Shown: positions 9,168 to 19,235, numbered from the stretch's first letter. The stretch is DNA of 34,028 bases from an uncultured bacterium (GCA_913055745.1 CAJXJZ010000015.1:1-34028), one strand, 5' to 3'. Translations and numbers: made by a program. Notes: a model not told the origin generated them from the sequence alone.

Positions 9168-9196
9168 TTGCTTATACCCTTTATCTGGTATATAAT
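9168..9196 (+). promoter_or_regulatory. Candidate sigma70 promoter (TTGCTT-N17-TATAAT)
   Basis: TTGCTT 9168-9173, 17-nt spacer, TATAAT 9191-9196, upstream of AAGGAGG and ATG at 9226. Confidence 0.65.
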
Positions 9197-9225
9197 AATT
9201 TCAAAACGCAAAAAAGGAGGTGCGT

Positions 9226-12200
9226 ATGGGGTGGTCCCCTAAAAAATATATGATAGCGCTCCTTGTGGGAGGAGTGGCCATGCTGCAGGCTGGCGTGAAA
9301 AAGCCAGCAAGGAAGGATACACAAAAAAGGATGCCTATGGTATCTCACATAAGTATACCGCAGGTAAAAAAGACGACCAATGCACCAAAGACATATAAAG
9401 CAGTGCTTGATGAAGGGTTTGAAGGTGGAGTTATACCTGACGGTTGGACAGTAATAGATAGAGACTCAGATGGCAATCAATGGTTCGCATATAATGATAC
9501 AAGTTATGCACATACAGGCTCATACTCTGCTGCAGTTCAGTGGAATAGTAATGGAAACGACGACTGGCTTATAACCCCAGCACTTTTGCCTCAAGCAAAT
9601 GATTCCTTTACATTCTGGGCAAGATCACATGGTAGCAACTATCCTGAAGATTTTGAAGTCCTCGTGTCAACAACAACCCCAGACCCTGATTCATTTACAC
9701 GAATTGATAGTGTGGGAGCAGTGCCAGAGACATATACCCGGTATGCGTATGACCTCTCATCCTATGCTGGAGAGACCATCTATGTTGCCATAAGGTGCGT
9801 TTCAGTTAACGAATGGTATCTTCATATAGATGATGTAAAAGGCCCTGAGATGCATATAGTTGATACCACAGGACCATCAATTAGTATTATACAGGGTCCT
9901 ATCCCTCATTTCTATACAGGTGTTGACGATCCTGTCGCTGCTATTATATCTGATATATCAGGTGTAGCATCTGCCACTCTGTATTATAGCACAGACCAGG
10001 GCGCAAACTGGAATACTGTGGGTATGATATCTGTAAATGGTGATACATTTGCAGCATCCATCCCAGCCCAACCAAAGGGAACAAAAATACTATGGGCTAT
10101 TGTGGCACAGGACTCTATTGGTAATACGAGCCAATCCAATGGCTATTATTACACAATAATGCCTTCTGGAGATAACCTCGTTGCCTTTCAATACTCTTCT
10201 GAGGCAGGTCCGCTCCTCTCTGCATTGATAGACAATAATATAGACCCTTTCCCAGATTATATGTTTTATACAGATTTCTATACCTATCAGGATTCCCTCG
10301 CTTTGTGGAAGACCATATACTTTGGTGCAACATCAAGTCTCGGAGATACGGTGGTTGATGCATTTGACAAGTTCCTTACATCCGGGAATGATACCAATAG
10401 AAAATCTGTTGTTATCTTTGGAGATGATATAGCCTACTATGCAAATAGTGGTGGGTATTTGGACAAACTTCACAGTGTTTTCAGGGTAGATTACATACAG
10501 GATGATTATTCTCAGAGCACGGATACAGATACTATAGTGGGTGTACCTGGCGATCCTATCTCTGATAGTATTCCACAGTTCACAGTAAGTTCTAATTATC
10601 CTGATATGGTTGAGCCGTGGTCCCCATGGCAGGGAGCTGATATGCCATGGAAGTTCCTTATAACCACAACTGGTGATTCCGCCAATACAGCCGGTGGTGT
10701 TGCATACAATGGACTTACAAGACAGGTATTCTACATGCCTTACCAGGTATCAGAAATAGACTCCCAGTCTTTTGTTGATACACTCATAGCGAGGATACAT
10801 AACTATATAACAAGCAATGTGATGCCTCCAACACCTGATTGGTGTGGTATCCAGTGGCCACAAGCAGATACCGTTACCATTGGTGTTGATACGCTTTCTT
10901 CTATGATATATGGTCAGGTATATGAGAGTGGTGTCACAGATGTGGATACGCTCGGTAAGGATAGGTTCGTTGTTCAACTTGGTATAGGACCTGCAGGCTC
11001 AACGCCTGATGATGCAAACTGGACATGGACCGATGCAGTGTTTAATTCAGACCATGGGAATAGTAATAACAACTATGAGTACATGGCACAGATTGATGTC
11101 AGGAATCTCACACCTGGTGTGTATGACTATGCATTCAGGTTCTCTATTGACGGTGGACCATGGGTATACGCAGACTGGGGACAAAGTGGAGGCTCATCTG
11201 ATGGTTATCAACCAGAGAATGCAGGAAAACTATATGTAATGGCAGGCTCTCCAATCGTTTCTATTTATGATGTACAGGATACCACTGATACCACTTTTGG
11301 TGGTGATACATCCAACCTGTATGGTGACACCGTTACAGTATTTGGTGTTGTGACAGGTGTGTACCAGCACGGATTCTTCCTTGAGGATCAGCAAGGAGGA
11401 CCATGGAGTGGTGTTTGGATTCACTTAAATGGTTCTGATACATTGTACAATGTAGGTGATTCCCTTGCAGTGGAAGGTTTAGTAGACGAATACAACGGTC
11501 TTACAGAGATTGCACCTGATACCATAATTGTTTGCGCTCAAGGTGTTATGCTCCCTTCACCTATTGAGGTTACAACAGGTGCTGCAAATGACGAACAATA
11601 TGAAGGTGTGCTCCTCTCAGTAAATAAAGCCACATGTACCAATCCTGACCTTGGATATGGTGAATGGGAGATAAACGATGGTTCTGGTGCATTAAGGGTT
11701 GATGATATGGGATACGCATTCACACCAGATTCAGGAACCATGTACAATGTAATAGCACCTCTTTATTACTCCTATGGGAATTACAAACTTGAGCCAAGAG
11801 ATTCAAACGATATATCTGTATTTACATATCCACAGGTCGTAATAAACGAACTCTACTACGATTCACCCGGTACAGATCAGGGTATATTTGTTGAATTAAA
11901 AGCAGCACCAAACACGCCATTGGACAATATCCATGTCTTTGGTGTAAATGGCACTGATGGCTCAATTTATAATGATGTTGATTTAACAGGGCATATTGTG
12001 GGACCGAGTGGATACTTTGTCCTTGCACAGGACAGCACTGTGCCTAATGCTGACACCATAACAGGACTGGATTATCAGAATGGTCCTGACAATCTCGTTC
12101 TTGCATATATTGATGGTACAGATACCGTTCGCCTTGACGCCCTTGGATATGGAGACTTTAGTAGTGCAGTATTTGTTGGAGAGGGCTCACCGGCACCAGA

Positions 12201-13833
12201 TGTAAATGCAGGCTTATCCTTGCAGAGAATACCTGATGGCTCTGATACAGACGACAACAGCGCAGACTTTATTGGCATTCCACCAACGCCAGGCATGGAG
12301 AATGGAACCTATGTAGTGTTTGAAGATAACTTTGATACCGATACAATGAAATGGACAGGAGATTGGGCAAAGACAGGCGCCACTTATCATAGCCCTGATT
12401 CTTCATTCACAGATTCACCTACAGGAAACTATCCTAATAATGATACTTTGGTAGGTGAAATTAATCAGGATATAGACCTTACAAACTACTATAGCGCGAA
12501 GATGGAATTCTGGACAAAATACCATGTAGAAGAAGGGTGGGATACTGTTCATCTTCAGGTTTCAACGGATAGTGGCGCGACCTGGACGGATGTAAAGGCT
12601 TATTCTGGTGAGGTAACAGACTGGACAAAAGAGTCAGTTGACCTTGGCGCTTATGCAGGCAAGGTGATAAGAGTGCGTTTTGTACTTATCAGTGATGGTG
12701 CTGTGAACTTTGATGGTATGTATGTGGATGATGTTGTTATAACAGGTAATATCTTTGACTTTAGCGCACCTGCTATTCATCACACACCGCCTGCTATAAG
12801 TGATGATATTACAGGTGACTTCACAGTAGTCGCTTCAATCATAGACCCATCACCCATTGCTATTGATTCTGTTTACTATAAAGCAGACACAATGAGTGAT
12901 TTTGCTTCTATTGCACCTGACAGCGTAGTGGATACATTATCCTACTTCACCATACCTGCACAGAGACCTGGCGCAAGGGTGGACTACTATATAGTTGCAG
13001 CAGATACAGCGATGAACAGGACGCAGACAGGTGTCTATACCTACTATCAGGGCATTAAGTTTATCTATGATGATGGTGACCCACAATACTATATGCCTAT
13101 GCACCAAGGAGACAAGTATGCTGTTAGTATTATAGCACCTCAGGATACAGGTGTGGCTATAAGCGCCATGATGGTTCTTCACTACTACTCACCTTCACAG
13201 GGTGTAACTGGTGGGGCATATATCATCCATGTTTATGATAACACTTTCCAGGATAAAATAACGCCTGATACAGTGTATGAGGATACGACAGAGGGTAATG
13301 TGTTCTGGAAGGTAATAGACCTTACAGCACTGAATAATGGAGAGCCCATCTATCTTTCCTACAATGATACCATATATCTCGGAGTAGAGGGAATAGACTC
13401 TACTGTTGCACTTATGCTTGATCAGCCAGGCAATTATTATCATACCTTCATGTATAACCCAGATTCTTCAGCATGGTATCAGGTTGATGCAGACCTATTT
13501 GTAAGAGGTATTGGAGATTATGTATCCGATGTAAAAGAGCATATACAAAAGCCTTTGAGATTTGCTGCGCTTGTGCCAATGCCTAACCCATTCAAAGGAC
13601 ACACAGTGATTAAGTTTGCACTTCCAGAAAAAGAGAATGTTAAACTTGATATCTACGATATAAATGGAAGGCGGATAGCGCGTCTTGTAAATGGAAAACT
13701 CAATGCAGGCTGGCATACAGTTTCCTGGAACGGAAAGGATACACGCGGAAGGAAGGTAAAGTCTGGCGTATACTTCTACAGACTCAATGCTGGAAAGTAC
13801 AGGAAGACCGTAAAGATGATGCTTGTGAGATAA
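9226..13833 (+). CDS. Large secreted multidomain protein with C-terminal FlgD-like/T9SS-type sorting domain
   Basis: Signal peptide MGWSPKKYMIALLVGGVAMLQAG; choice-of-anchor-J-like modules near both ends, a lamin-tail-like segment (VINELYYDSPGTDQGIFVELKA), C-terminal PNPFKGHTVIKFALPEKENVKLDIYDINGRRIARL...GVYFYRLNAG. Start moved from GTG 9220 to ATG 9226 because the SD (AGGAGG 9215-9220) overlaps the GTG. Confidence 0.85.
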   Translation: MGWSPKKYMIALLVGGVAMLQAGVKKPARKDTQKRMPMVSHISIPQVKKTTNAPKTYKAVLDEGFEGGVIPDGWTVIDRDSDGNQWFAYNDTSYAHTGSYSAAVQWNSNGNDDWLITPALLPQANDSFTFWARSHGSNYPEDFEVLVSTTTPDPDSFTRIDSVGAVPETYTRYAYDLSSYAGETIYVAIRCVSVNEWYLHIDDVKGPEMHIVDTTGPSISIIQGPIPHFYTGVDDPVAAIISDISGVASATLYYSTDQGANWNTVGMISVNGDTFAASIPAQPKGTKILWAIVAQDSIGNTSQSNGYYYTIMPSGDNLVAFQYSSEAGPLLSALIDNNIDPFPDYMFYTDFYTYQDSLALWKTIYFGATSSLGDTVVDAFDKFLTSGNDTNRKSVVIFGDDIAYYANSGGYLDKLHSVFRVDYIQDDYSQSTDTDTIVGVPGDPISDSIPQFTVSSNYPDMVEPWSPWQGADMPWKFLITTTGDSANTAGGVAYNGLTRQVFYMPYQVSEIDSQSFVDTLIARIHNYITSNVMPPTPDWCGIQWPQADTVTIGVDTLSSMIYGQVYESGVTDVDTLGKDRFVVQLGIGPAGSTPDDANWTWTDAVFNSDHGNSNNNYEYMAQIDVRNLTPGVYDYAFRFSIDGGPWVYADWGQSGGSSDGYQPENAGKLYVMAGSPIVSIYDVQDTTDTTFGGDTSNLYGDTVTVFGVVTGVYQHGFFLEDQQGGPWSGVWIHLNGSDTLYNVGDSLAVEGLVDEYNGLTEIAPDTIIVCAQGVMLPSPIEVTTGAANDEQYEGVLLSVNKATCTNPDLGYGEWEINDGSGALRVDDMGYAFTPDSGTMYNVIAPLYYSYGNYKLEPRDSNDISVFTYPQVVINELYYDSPGTDQGIFVELKAAPNTPLDNIHVFGVNGTDGSIYNDVDLTGHIVGPSGYFVLAQDSTVPNADTITGLDYQNGPDNLVLAYIDGTDTVRLDALGYGDFSSAVFVGEGSPAPDVNAGLSLQRIPDGSDTDDNSADFIGIPPTPGMENGTYVVFEDNFDTDTMKWTGDWAKTGATYHSPDSSFTDSPTGNYPNNDTLVGEINQDIDLTNYYSAKMEFWTKYHVEEGWDTVHLQVSTDSGATWTDVKAYSGEVTDWTKESVDLGAYAGKVIRVRFVLISDGAVNFDGMYVDDVVITGNIFDFSAPAIHHTPPAISDDITGDFTVVASIIDPSPIAIDSVYYKADTMSDFASIAPDSVVDTLSYFTIPAQRPGARVDYYIVAADTAMNRTQTGVYTYYQGIKFIYDDGDPQYYMPMHQGDKYAVSIIAPQDTGVAISAMMVLHYYSPSQGVTGGAYIIHVYDNTFQDKITPDTVYEDTTEGNVFWKVIDLTALNNGEPIYLSYNDTIYLGVEGIDSTVALMLDQPGNYYHTFMYNPDSSAWYQVDADLFVRGIGDYVSDVKEHIQKPLRFAALVPMPNPFKGHTVIKFALPEKENVKLDIYDINGRRIARLVNGKLNAGWHTVSWNGKDTRGRKVKSGVYFYRLNAGKYRKTVKMMLVR

Positions 13834-13860
13834 AGACGCCTTTGGCGTTTGGTTAAAAAA

Positions 13861-13885
13861 GCGGGGCGTATGCCCCGCTTTTTTT
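13861..13885 (+). terminator. Rho-independent terminator
   Basis: GCGGGGC-GTAT-GCCCCGC followed by a T run, preceded by AAAAAA (could work bidirectionally); a smaller hairpin ACGCC-TTT-GGCGT lies just upstream. Confidence 0.9.
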
Positions 13886-13900
13886 ATTTTAGGTTTATTA

Positions 13901-13929
13901 TTGAGCATACACGCATAATGCCATATAAT
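13901..13929 (+). promoter_or_regulatory. Candidate sigma70 promoter of rnf operon (TTGAGC-N17-TATAAT)
   Basis: TTGAGC 13901-13906, 17 nt, TATAAT 13924-13929, upstream of SD AAAGGAGA and ATG 13958. Confidence 0.65.
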
Positions 13930-13957
13930 TTTTGCACATAAAAGGAGACTGGTATTT

Positions 13958-15274
13958 ATGGTAAAGTTCACCTTTAAAGGGGGTGTGCATCCAGAGTACA
14001 ATAAGATTACAACCGGGGTCCCTATAGAACCTCTCCCTCTTCCAAAAGAGTTATATGTACCTATATTACAACACCTTGGAAAGCCAGCAAAGGTTTTAGT
14101 AAAAAGGGGAGAGGTGGTAAAAAAGGGGCAGATAATAGCACAGGCTGATGGTTTTATCTCGGCAAACATACACGCTCCAACCTCAGGAAAGGTAAAAAAA
14201 ATATGGCCAGTACTACATCCTGTAACACATGTCAATGTAGATGCCGTTGTAATAGAACCCGATGGAGAAGATGAATGGGCAGATGGTGTAGAAGAGGACA
14301 AAAACTACAAGGATATATCACCTAAGGAGATAATAGAACGCGTAAAGAATGCAGGCATAGTTGGACTTGGTGGGGCCACATTCCCAACACATGTAAAACT
14401 CTCTCCTCCCAAAGACAAACCCATTGACACAGTTATAATAAATGGCGCAGAGTGTGAACCCTATCTTACTGCTGATGATAGACTTATGCAGGAGCGACCA
14501 GAGGATATAAAAGAGGGTGCATATCTTATAAAGAAGGCACTTTCAGCAAAGAAGGTGATAATTGCCATTGAAGACAATAAACCAAAGGCTATATCAAAGA
14601 TTGAGGAGGCCATCAAAGGTGAGAATTGGATTTCCGTTGCAGTTACCAAAACAAAATACCCAGAAGGAGGCGAAAAACAACTTATATGGGCTCTTTTAAA
14701 GAGGGAAGTGCCATCAGGTGGGCTTCCTATGGATGTTGGCGCACTTGTTCAGAATGTGGGCACAACGATTGCCATTTACGAGGCAGTAAGATATAGAAAA
14801 CCTTTAATAGAAAGGGTGTTAACCCTTTCAGGAGACCTTCCTAAGAAGAAAGGAAACTACCTTGTAAGACTTGGAACATTATTTAAGGATGTGATAGAAC
14901 TTGCAGGCGGGCTTTTAGATGATCCATACAGGGTAATTATGGGGGGCCCTATGATGGGTATCGCGCAGCATAGTTTGGATGTTCCTGTTATTAAAGGAAC
15001 AAGTGGTATTCTTGTATTCTCAGAAGAAAATACCCACTATCAGGAGCCCTATCCATGCATACGCTGTTCAAGATGTGTGGATGTATGCCCCATGAATCTT
15101 ATGCCTCTATTTCTGGTTGATCTTATTAAAGCAAAGAGGTTTGAGGATGCAAAAAAGATTGGACTTTTAGATTGCATAGAATGTGGGTCCTGTGCTTATA
15201 TATGTCCTTCACATATAAGACATGTTCAACTCATTAAATATGGTAAGCAAGAACTCAGGAGGCTTAAAAAATGA
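13958..15274 (+). CDS. rnfC: Rnf complex subunit C
   Basis: GLGGATFPTHVK, two ferredoxin motifs CIRCSRCVDVCP and CIECGSCAYICP, first gene of an rnfCDGEAB series. Confidence 0.95.
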   Translation: MVKFTFKGGVHPEYNKITTGVPIEPLPLPKELYVPILQHLGKPAKVLVKRGEVVKKGQIIAQADGFISANIHAPTSGKVKKIWPVLHPVTHVNVDAVVIEPDGEDEWADGVEEDKNYKDISPKEIIERVKNAGIVGLGGATFPTHVKLSPPKDKPIDTVIINGAECEPYLTADDRLMQERPEDIKEGAYLIKKALSAKKVIIAIEDNKPKAISKIEEAIKGENWISVAVTKTKYPEGGEKQLIWALLKREVPSGGLPMDVGALVQNVGTTIAIYEAVRYRKPLIERVLTLSGDLPKKKGNYLVRLGTLFKDVIELAGGLLDDPYRVIMGGPMMGIAQHSLDVPVIKGTSGILVFSEENTHYQEPYPCIRCSRCVDVCPMNLMPLFLVDLIKAKRFEDAKKIGLLDCIECGSCAYICPSHIRHVQLIKYGKQELRRLKK

Positions 15275-16236
15275 GTGAAAAACTCCTTGTAGTTTCCACC
15301 TCTCCACATATATTTACAAGGGAAGATACAAAAAAGATCATGTGGAACACTGTGTTATCTCTTCTTCCACCTGTGCTTGGAGCCCTCTATTTCTTTGGTA
15401 TAAGGGCACTCTGGGTGATACTTGTTTCAGTAATAAGTGCTGTTATAACAGAGGCAATATGGCTCTATTTAAGGAAAATGCCTCTTTCTATGTCATTGGA
15501 TGGAAGTCAGGTGATAACAGGCATCCTGCTTGCCCTTACATTGCCCCCTTCCATACCACTATGGATGGTCTCCTTAGGTTCAATTTTTGCCATCATCTTT
15601 GGTAAGCAGGTATTTGGTGGAATAGGGCAAAATATCTTCAATCCCGCACTTATTGGAAGGGCCTTTTTAATGGCTGCTTTCCCAGTAGAACTTACCACAT
15701 GGGCTGTGCCTCACACCGGATTCCCTATGCATTTTGATGCCACTACATCTGCTACGCCCCTTGCACTCTGGAAGTTTTCACACCAGATGACATCATATAA
15801 GGCACTCTTTTTGGGTAATGTAGGCGGTTCCTTGGGTGAGACATCTGCACTTCTAATTCTGATAGGCTTTGCCTTTCTTGTTGCTAAAAAGTATATAGAC
15901 TGGAAAGAATCTGTCTCTTATGTTGGAACTGTGTTTGTTCTTGGGGGTATCTTCTGGTTAATAAATCCTTCAAAATACCCGGACCCATTGTTTCATATCC
16001 TCTCAGGTGGTCTTATGTTAGGTGCCGTGTATATGATAACGGACATGGTAACAAGCCCTGTGACCTCAAAGGGAAGGATTATTTATGGTATTGGTGCAGG
16101 TATTTTGGTAATCCTTATAAGGCTCTTTGGTGGATATCCTGAAGGTGTAATGTATTCCATACTCCTTATGAACCTCACAAGGCCATGGATTGATAGGTTA
16201 ACTATTAGAAGAAGATTTGGGGAGGTAAAAAGATGA
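15271..16236 (+). CDS. rnfD: Rnf complex subunit D
   Basis: Multi-TM; flavinylation-type motif DATTSATPLALWKF; ATGA overlap with rnfC. Confidence 0.93.
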   Translation: MSEKLLVVSTSPHIFTREDTKKIMWNTVLSLLPPVLGALYFFGIRALWVILVSVISAVITEAIWLYLRKMPLSMSLDGSQVITGILLALTLPPSIPLWMVSLGSIFAIIFGKQVFGGIGQNIFNPALIGRAFLMAAFPVELTTWAVPHTGFPMHFDATTSATPLALWKFSHQMTSYKALFLGNVGGSLGETSALLILIGFAFLVAKKYIDWKESVSYVGTVFVLGGIFWLINPSKYPDPLFHILSGGLMLGAVYMITDMVTSPVTSKGRIIYGIGAGILVILIRLFGGYPEGVMYSILLMNLTRPWIDRLTIRRRFGEVKR

Positions 16237-16784
16237 AATTGGGCGTAAAAATGATCGTTGTGTTAACCTCCATAGCGCTTTTAAGTGGCCTTTTCCTGTC
16301 ATATACCTACAAATCCACAGAGCAAGATATTAAAAGAAATAAGGAGCGGGAGAAGGAAAGGGCTATAAAGGTCGTAATTCCAGAAACAGATAGTTTTAAA
16401 GAAAGGGTTATAGATGCAAAAAACTCCCTCCTTACATCCTATGACAAAAATGGACATATCGTTGGCTATGCAATACTTACAGAAGGCACAGGATTTCAGG
16501 GACCTATAAAACTCATGGTTGGATTTGATACGACACTTTCTAAGATTAAAGGTTTGGAGATTCTTGAAAATGTTGAGACGCCAGGGCTTGGAAACAGGAT
16601 AACCGAGAATTGGTTTAAAGAGCAGTTTAGAGGCAGACTTGCGCCAGTGGGCTATGTAAAGGGTAAAAAGCCCCAGGACCCTCACAAAATACAGGCTATT
16701 TCAGGTGCTACAATTTCGTCTCGTTCTGTTGTAAAAATAGTTAATCAGACTTGGGAACTTTTGAAAAAGGAGTTGAATAGATGA
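16233..16784 (+). CDS. rnfG: Rnf complex subunit G (FMN-binding)
   Basis: Single N-terminal TM helix, ETPGLGNRI, SGATISSRSVV FMN-attachment motif. Confidence 0.93.
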   Translation: MKLGVKMIVVLTSIALLSGLFLSYTYKSTEQDIKRNKEREKERAIKVVIPETDSFKERVIDAKNSLLTSYDKNGHIVGYAILTEGTGFQGPIKLMVGFDTTLSKIKGLEILENVETPGLGNRITENWFKEQFRGRLAPVGYVKGKKPQDPHKIQAISGATISSRSVVKIVNQTWELLKKELNR

Positions 16785-17389
16785 AAAAGCATTCCTTATT
16801 CTATGAATTTAAAAAGGGCCTTGTATCTGAAAACCCTGTACTTGTTATGGTATTGGGCCTTTGCTCAACCCTTGCAGTTTCAAACAAGGCAATAAATGCC
16901 GTTGCCATGGCACTCTCAGTGTTCTTTGTATTGTTTTTCTCCTCATTGATCATAGGCATTATTAAAGACCTCATACCTGACCAGGTAAGAATACCCTCAT
17001 TTATACTCGTAATAGCGACTTTTGTTACCATTGTAGACCTGTTTATGCGGGCAAAATTCCCTGGGATTTCAAAGGCACTTGGTCCATACATCCCTCTTAT
17101 TGTTGTGAACTGTATAATCTTGGGAAGACAGGAGGCGTTTGTATCAAAAAATCCGCTCTCTGCGTCTTTAATGGATGCCATTGGAATGAGCTTAGGATAC
17201 TTCTGGGTTATAGTCCTTTTGGGTATTGTTCGTGAGTTTCTTGGATTTGGTACGGTATTTGGTTTTAGGGTACTTGGCTCATGGTTTAAGCCATGGCTTG
17301 TAATGGTATTACCGCCTGGGGCATTCCTTACACTTGGTGTTTTTGTTGGTGTCTTGAACCTCATAAGGCCAAAGGGAGGTAAAGCATGA
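16781..17389 (+). CDS. rnfE: Rnf complex subunit E
   Basis: KGLVSENPVLVMVLGLCSTLAVS...PYIPLIVVNCIILGRQEAF, RnfE/RsxE signature. Confidence 0.95.
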   Translation: MKKHSLFYEFKKGLVSENPVLVMVLGLCSTLAVSNKAINAVAMALSVFFVLFFSSLIIGIIKDLIPDQVRIPSFILVIATFVTIVDLFMRAKFPGISKALGPYIPLIVVNCIILGRQEAFVSKNPLSASLMDAIGMSLGYFWVIVLLGIVREFLGFGTVFGFRVLGSWFKPWLVMVLPPGAFLTLGVFVGVLNLIRPKGGKA

Positions 17390-17970
17390 TACAGAAAGCG
17401 ATCATCATATTCCTCGCCGCTGTATTAACCAATAATTTTGTCCTCACCTATTTTTTAGGATTATGCCCATTTTTTGGTGTATCAGAGCATGCATCATCTG
17501 CCATTGGTATGGGTTTTGCCTCCACCTTTGTTATGACCCTGACGGCTATAACAGCATGGATAATGGATTGGCTTGTTTTAAGACCCCTGCATCTTGAGTT
17601 TCTCCAGACAGCTGTTTTTATCCTTGTCATAGCATCCCTTGTCCAATTTGTTGAGATGTTTATTAAGAAAACATCTAAAGAGCTCTACAAGGCGCTCGGT
17701 ATTTATCTCCCGCTGATTACAACAAACTGTATAGTGTTTGGTCTTGCCATAATTGGTTCAATGAAGAACTACAACCTTCTTGAGAATACCATGCTGGGTT
17801 TTGGTGCTGGAGTAGGATTTACCCTTGCTCTTGTTCTCATGGCTGGTATAAGGGAAGAATTGGAGTTTAAAAATGTTCCAGAGCCTCTAAAAGGTACAGG
17901 TATTGCACTTATTGTTGCAGGACTTATGGCACTTGCCTTTATGGGTTTTTCAGGAATGGTTTCACTTTAG
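17386..17970 (+). CDS. rnfA: Rnf complex subunit A
   Basis: VLTNNFVLTYFLGLCPFFGVS...LGIYLPLITTNCIVFGLAI. Confidence 0.95.
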   Translation: MIQKAIIIFLAAVLTNNFVLTYFLGLCPFFGVSEHASSAIGMGFASTFVMTLTAITAWIMDWLVLRPLHLEFLQTAVFILVIASLVQFVEMFIKKTSKELYKALGIYLPLITTNCIVFGLAIIGSMKNYNLLENTMLGFGAGVGFTLALVLMAGIREELEFKNVPEPLKGTGIALIVAGLMALAFMGFSGMVSL

Positions 17971-17979
17971 GAGGTAAAA

Positions 17980-18792
17980 ATGAATACCATTTTACTTTCA
18001 GTTATTGTAATGGCAGGAATGGGCATATTTTTTGCAGTATTTCTCCTTGTATCCTATAAAAAACTTTCAGTGGAAGAAGACCCGAGGATAAAGCAGATAG
18101 AAGAAATCCTGCCCGGTGCAAACTGTGGTGCATGTGGTTTTGCTGGTTGTGCCGCCTATGCAGAAGCCATTGTGCTTGAGGGAGCAGAGGTGAATAGATG
18201 TGCACCTGGAGGACCTGATGTTGCAAAGAAAATAGCAGAACTAATGGGGGTTCAAGTAGAAGTGAAAGAAGCACCTGTGGCCCACCTTATGTGCCAGGGA
18301 TCCCGTGATGTGGCGGTTCAAAGGAGCGTGTATGTAGGTGAGCCATCCTGTCGTATTGAGGATTTTACAACAAAAGGAGACAAGGCGTGTACTTATGGAT
18401 GCTTGGGCCTGGGCGATTGTGTTAGGGCGTGTCCCTTTGATGCCATGTACATGGGAGAGGATGGCCTTCCAAAAATAATAGAAGAAAAATGTACAGGGTG
18501 TGGTATTTGTGTTGAAGAATGTCCAAGGGATATACTTGCCCTTGTGCCAAGAGACCAGAAAACCTTTGTGGCATGTGTAAATAAGGATAAGGGTGCTATA
18601 TCCCGTAAGGTGTGTAAGGTCTCATGCATAGCATGTGGTCTGTGCGTTAAAAAGGCGCCAGAGGGATCAATGGAACTTAAGAATAACCTTGCTGTTATTC
18701 TTGATTATAAACAGGTTGATACAAAGAGTGAGGAGGTATACGCTGCCTGTCCAACCAAGGCTATAGAACTTAAAGAGGAAAAGGATGGCTGA
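17980..18792 (+). CDS. rnfB: Rnf complex subunit B (ferredoxin-type)
   Basis: LPGANCGACGFAGCAAYAEAI, CTYGCLGLGDCVRACPFDAM, CTGCGICVEECP. Confidence 0.95.
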   Translation: MNTILLSVIVMAGMGIFFAVFLLVSYKKLSVEEDPRIKQIEEILPGANCGACGFAGCAAYAEAIVLEGAEVNRCAPGGPDVAKKIAELMGVQVEVKEAPVAHLMCQGSRDVAVQRSVYVGEPSCRIEDFTTKGDKACTYGCLGLGDCVRACPFDAMYMGEDGLPKIIEEKCTGCGICVEECPRDILALVPRDQKTFVACVNKDKGAISRKVCKVSCIACGLCVKKAPEGSMELKNNLAVILDYKQVDTKSEEVYAACPTKAIELKEEKDG

Positions 18793-19180
18793 AACAACTG
18801 GGATAGTTAAAGAAGTAAAAGGTAATAAGGTCATTGTTACAACATCAAAGGGGGCATGTACAACATGCCCCCTTTCAAAGGTTTGCAGTATTAACGAGAT
18901 AGAAGAAATAGAGGCTATAAAGGGTGAAGATTTAAAGGTTGGAGATAAGGTTTTGCTCTATAATTCAGAATCAAGCCTCATTATATTCGCCTTTGTGCTA
19001 TTTATATTACCTCTTATTGTCCTTGTTTCAGTGTATGCACTTTTGCCAAATGGTTTAAAAGAGGGGATAAGGATGCTCATCGCACTTTTTGTAATGGGAT
19101 TGTATTTTGTTTTACTTGGGATTTTTGAGAAAAAATTCAAGGATAGATTTATATTACCCATTGCCAGAAAAGAGCGGTAA
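18785..19180 (+). CDS. rseC: SoxR-reducing system RseC-family protein
   Basis: GIVKEVKGNKVIVTTSKGACTTCPLSKVCSI followed by two TM helices; position directly after rnfB. Confidence 0.8.
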   Translation: MAETTGIVKEVKGNKVIVTTSKGACTTCPLSKVCSINEIEEIEAIKGEDLKVGDKVLLYNSESSLIIFAFVLFILPLIVLVSVYALLPNGLKEGIRMLIALFVMGLYFVLLGIFEKKFKDRFILPIARKER

Positions 19181-19235
19181 ACCTTTTAAAATCCCGACAA
19201 ACATTCTGCATGCTTGCCATTTTGGTGCCTTTAAA

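Noticed and set aside
10115-13443. Several 60-80 aa ORFs inside the secreted-protein gene
   Set aside because: Shadow ORFs of a long coding region without start signals or domains.
13495-14301. 268-aa minus-strand ORF
   Set aside because: Antisense to the large secreted protein, the terminator and rnfC; Cys/Ser/His-rich composition typical of an antisense reading frame and no recognisable domain.
16801-17364. 187-aa minus-strand ORF fully antisense to rnfE
   Set aside because: rnfE is unambiguous; the antisense frame shows no family signature or SD.
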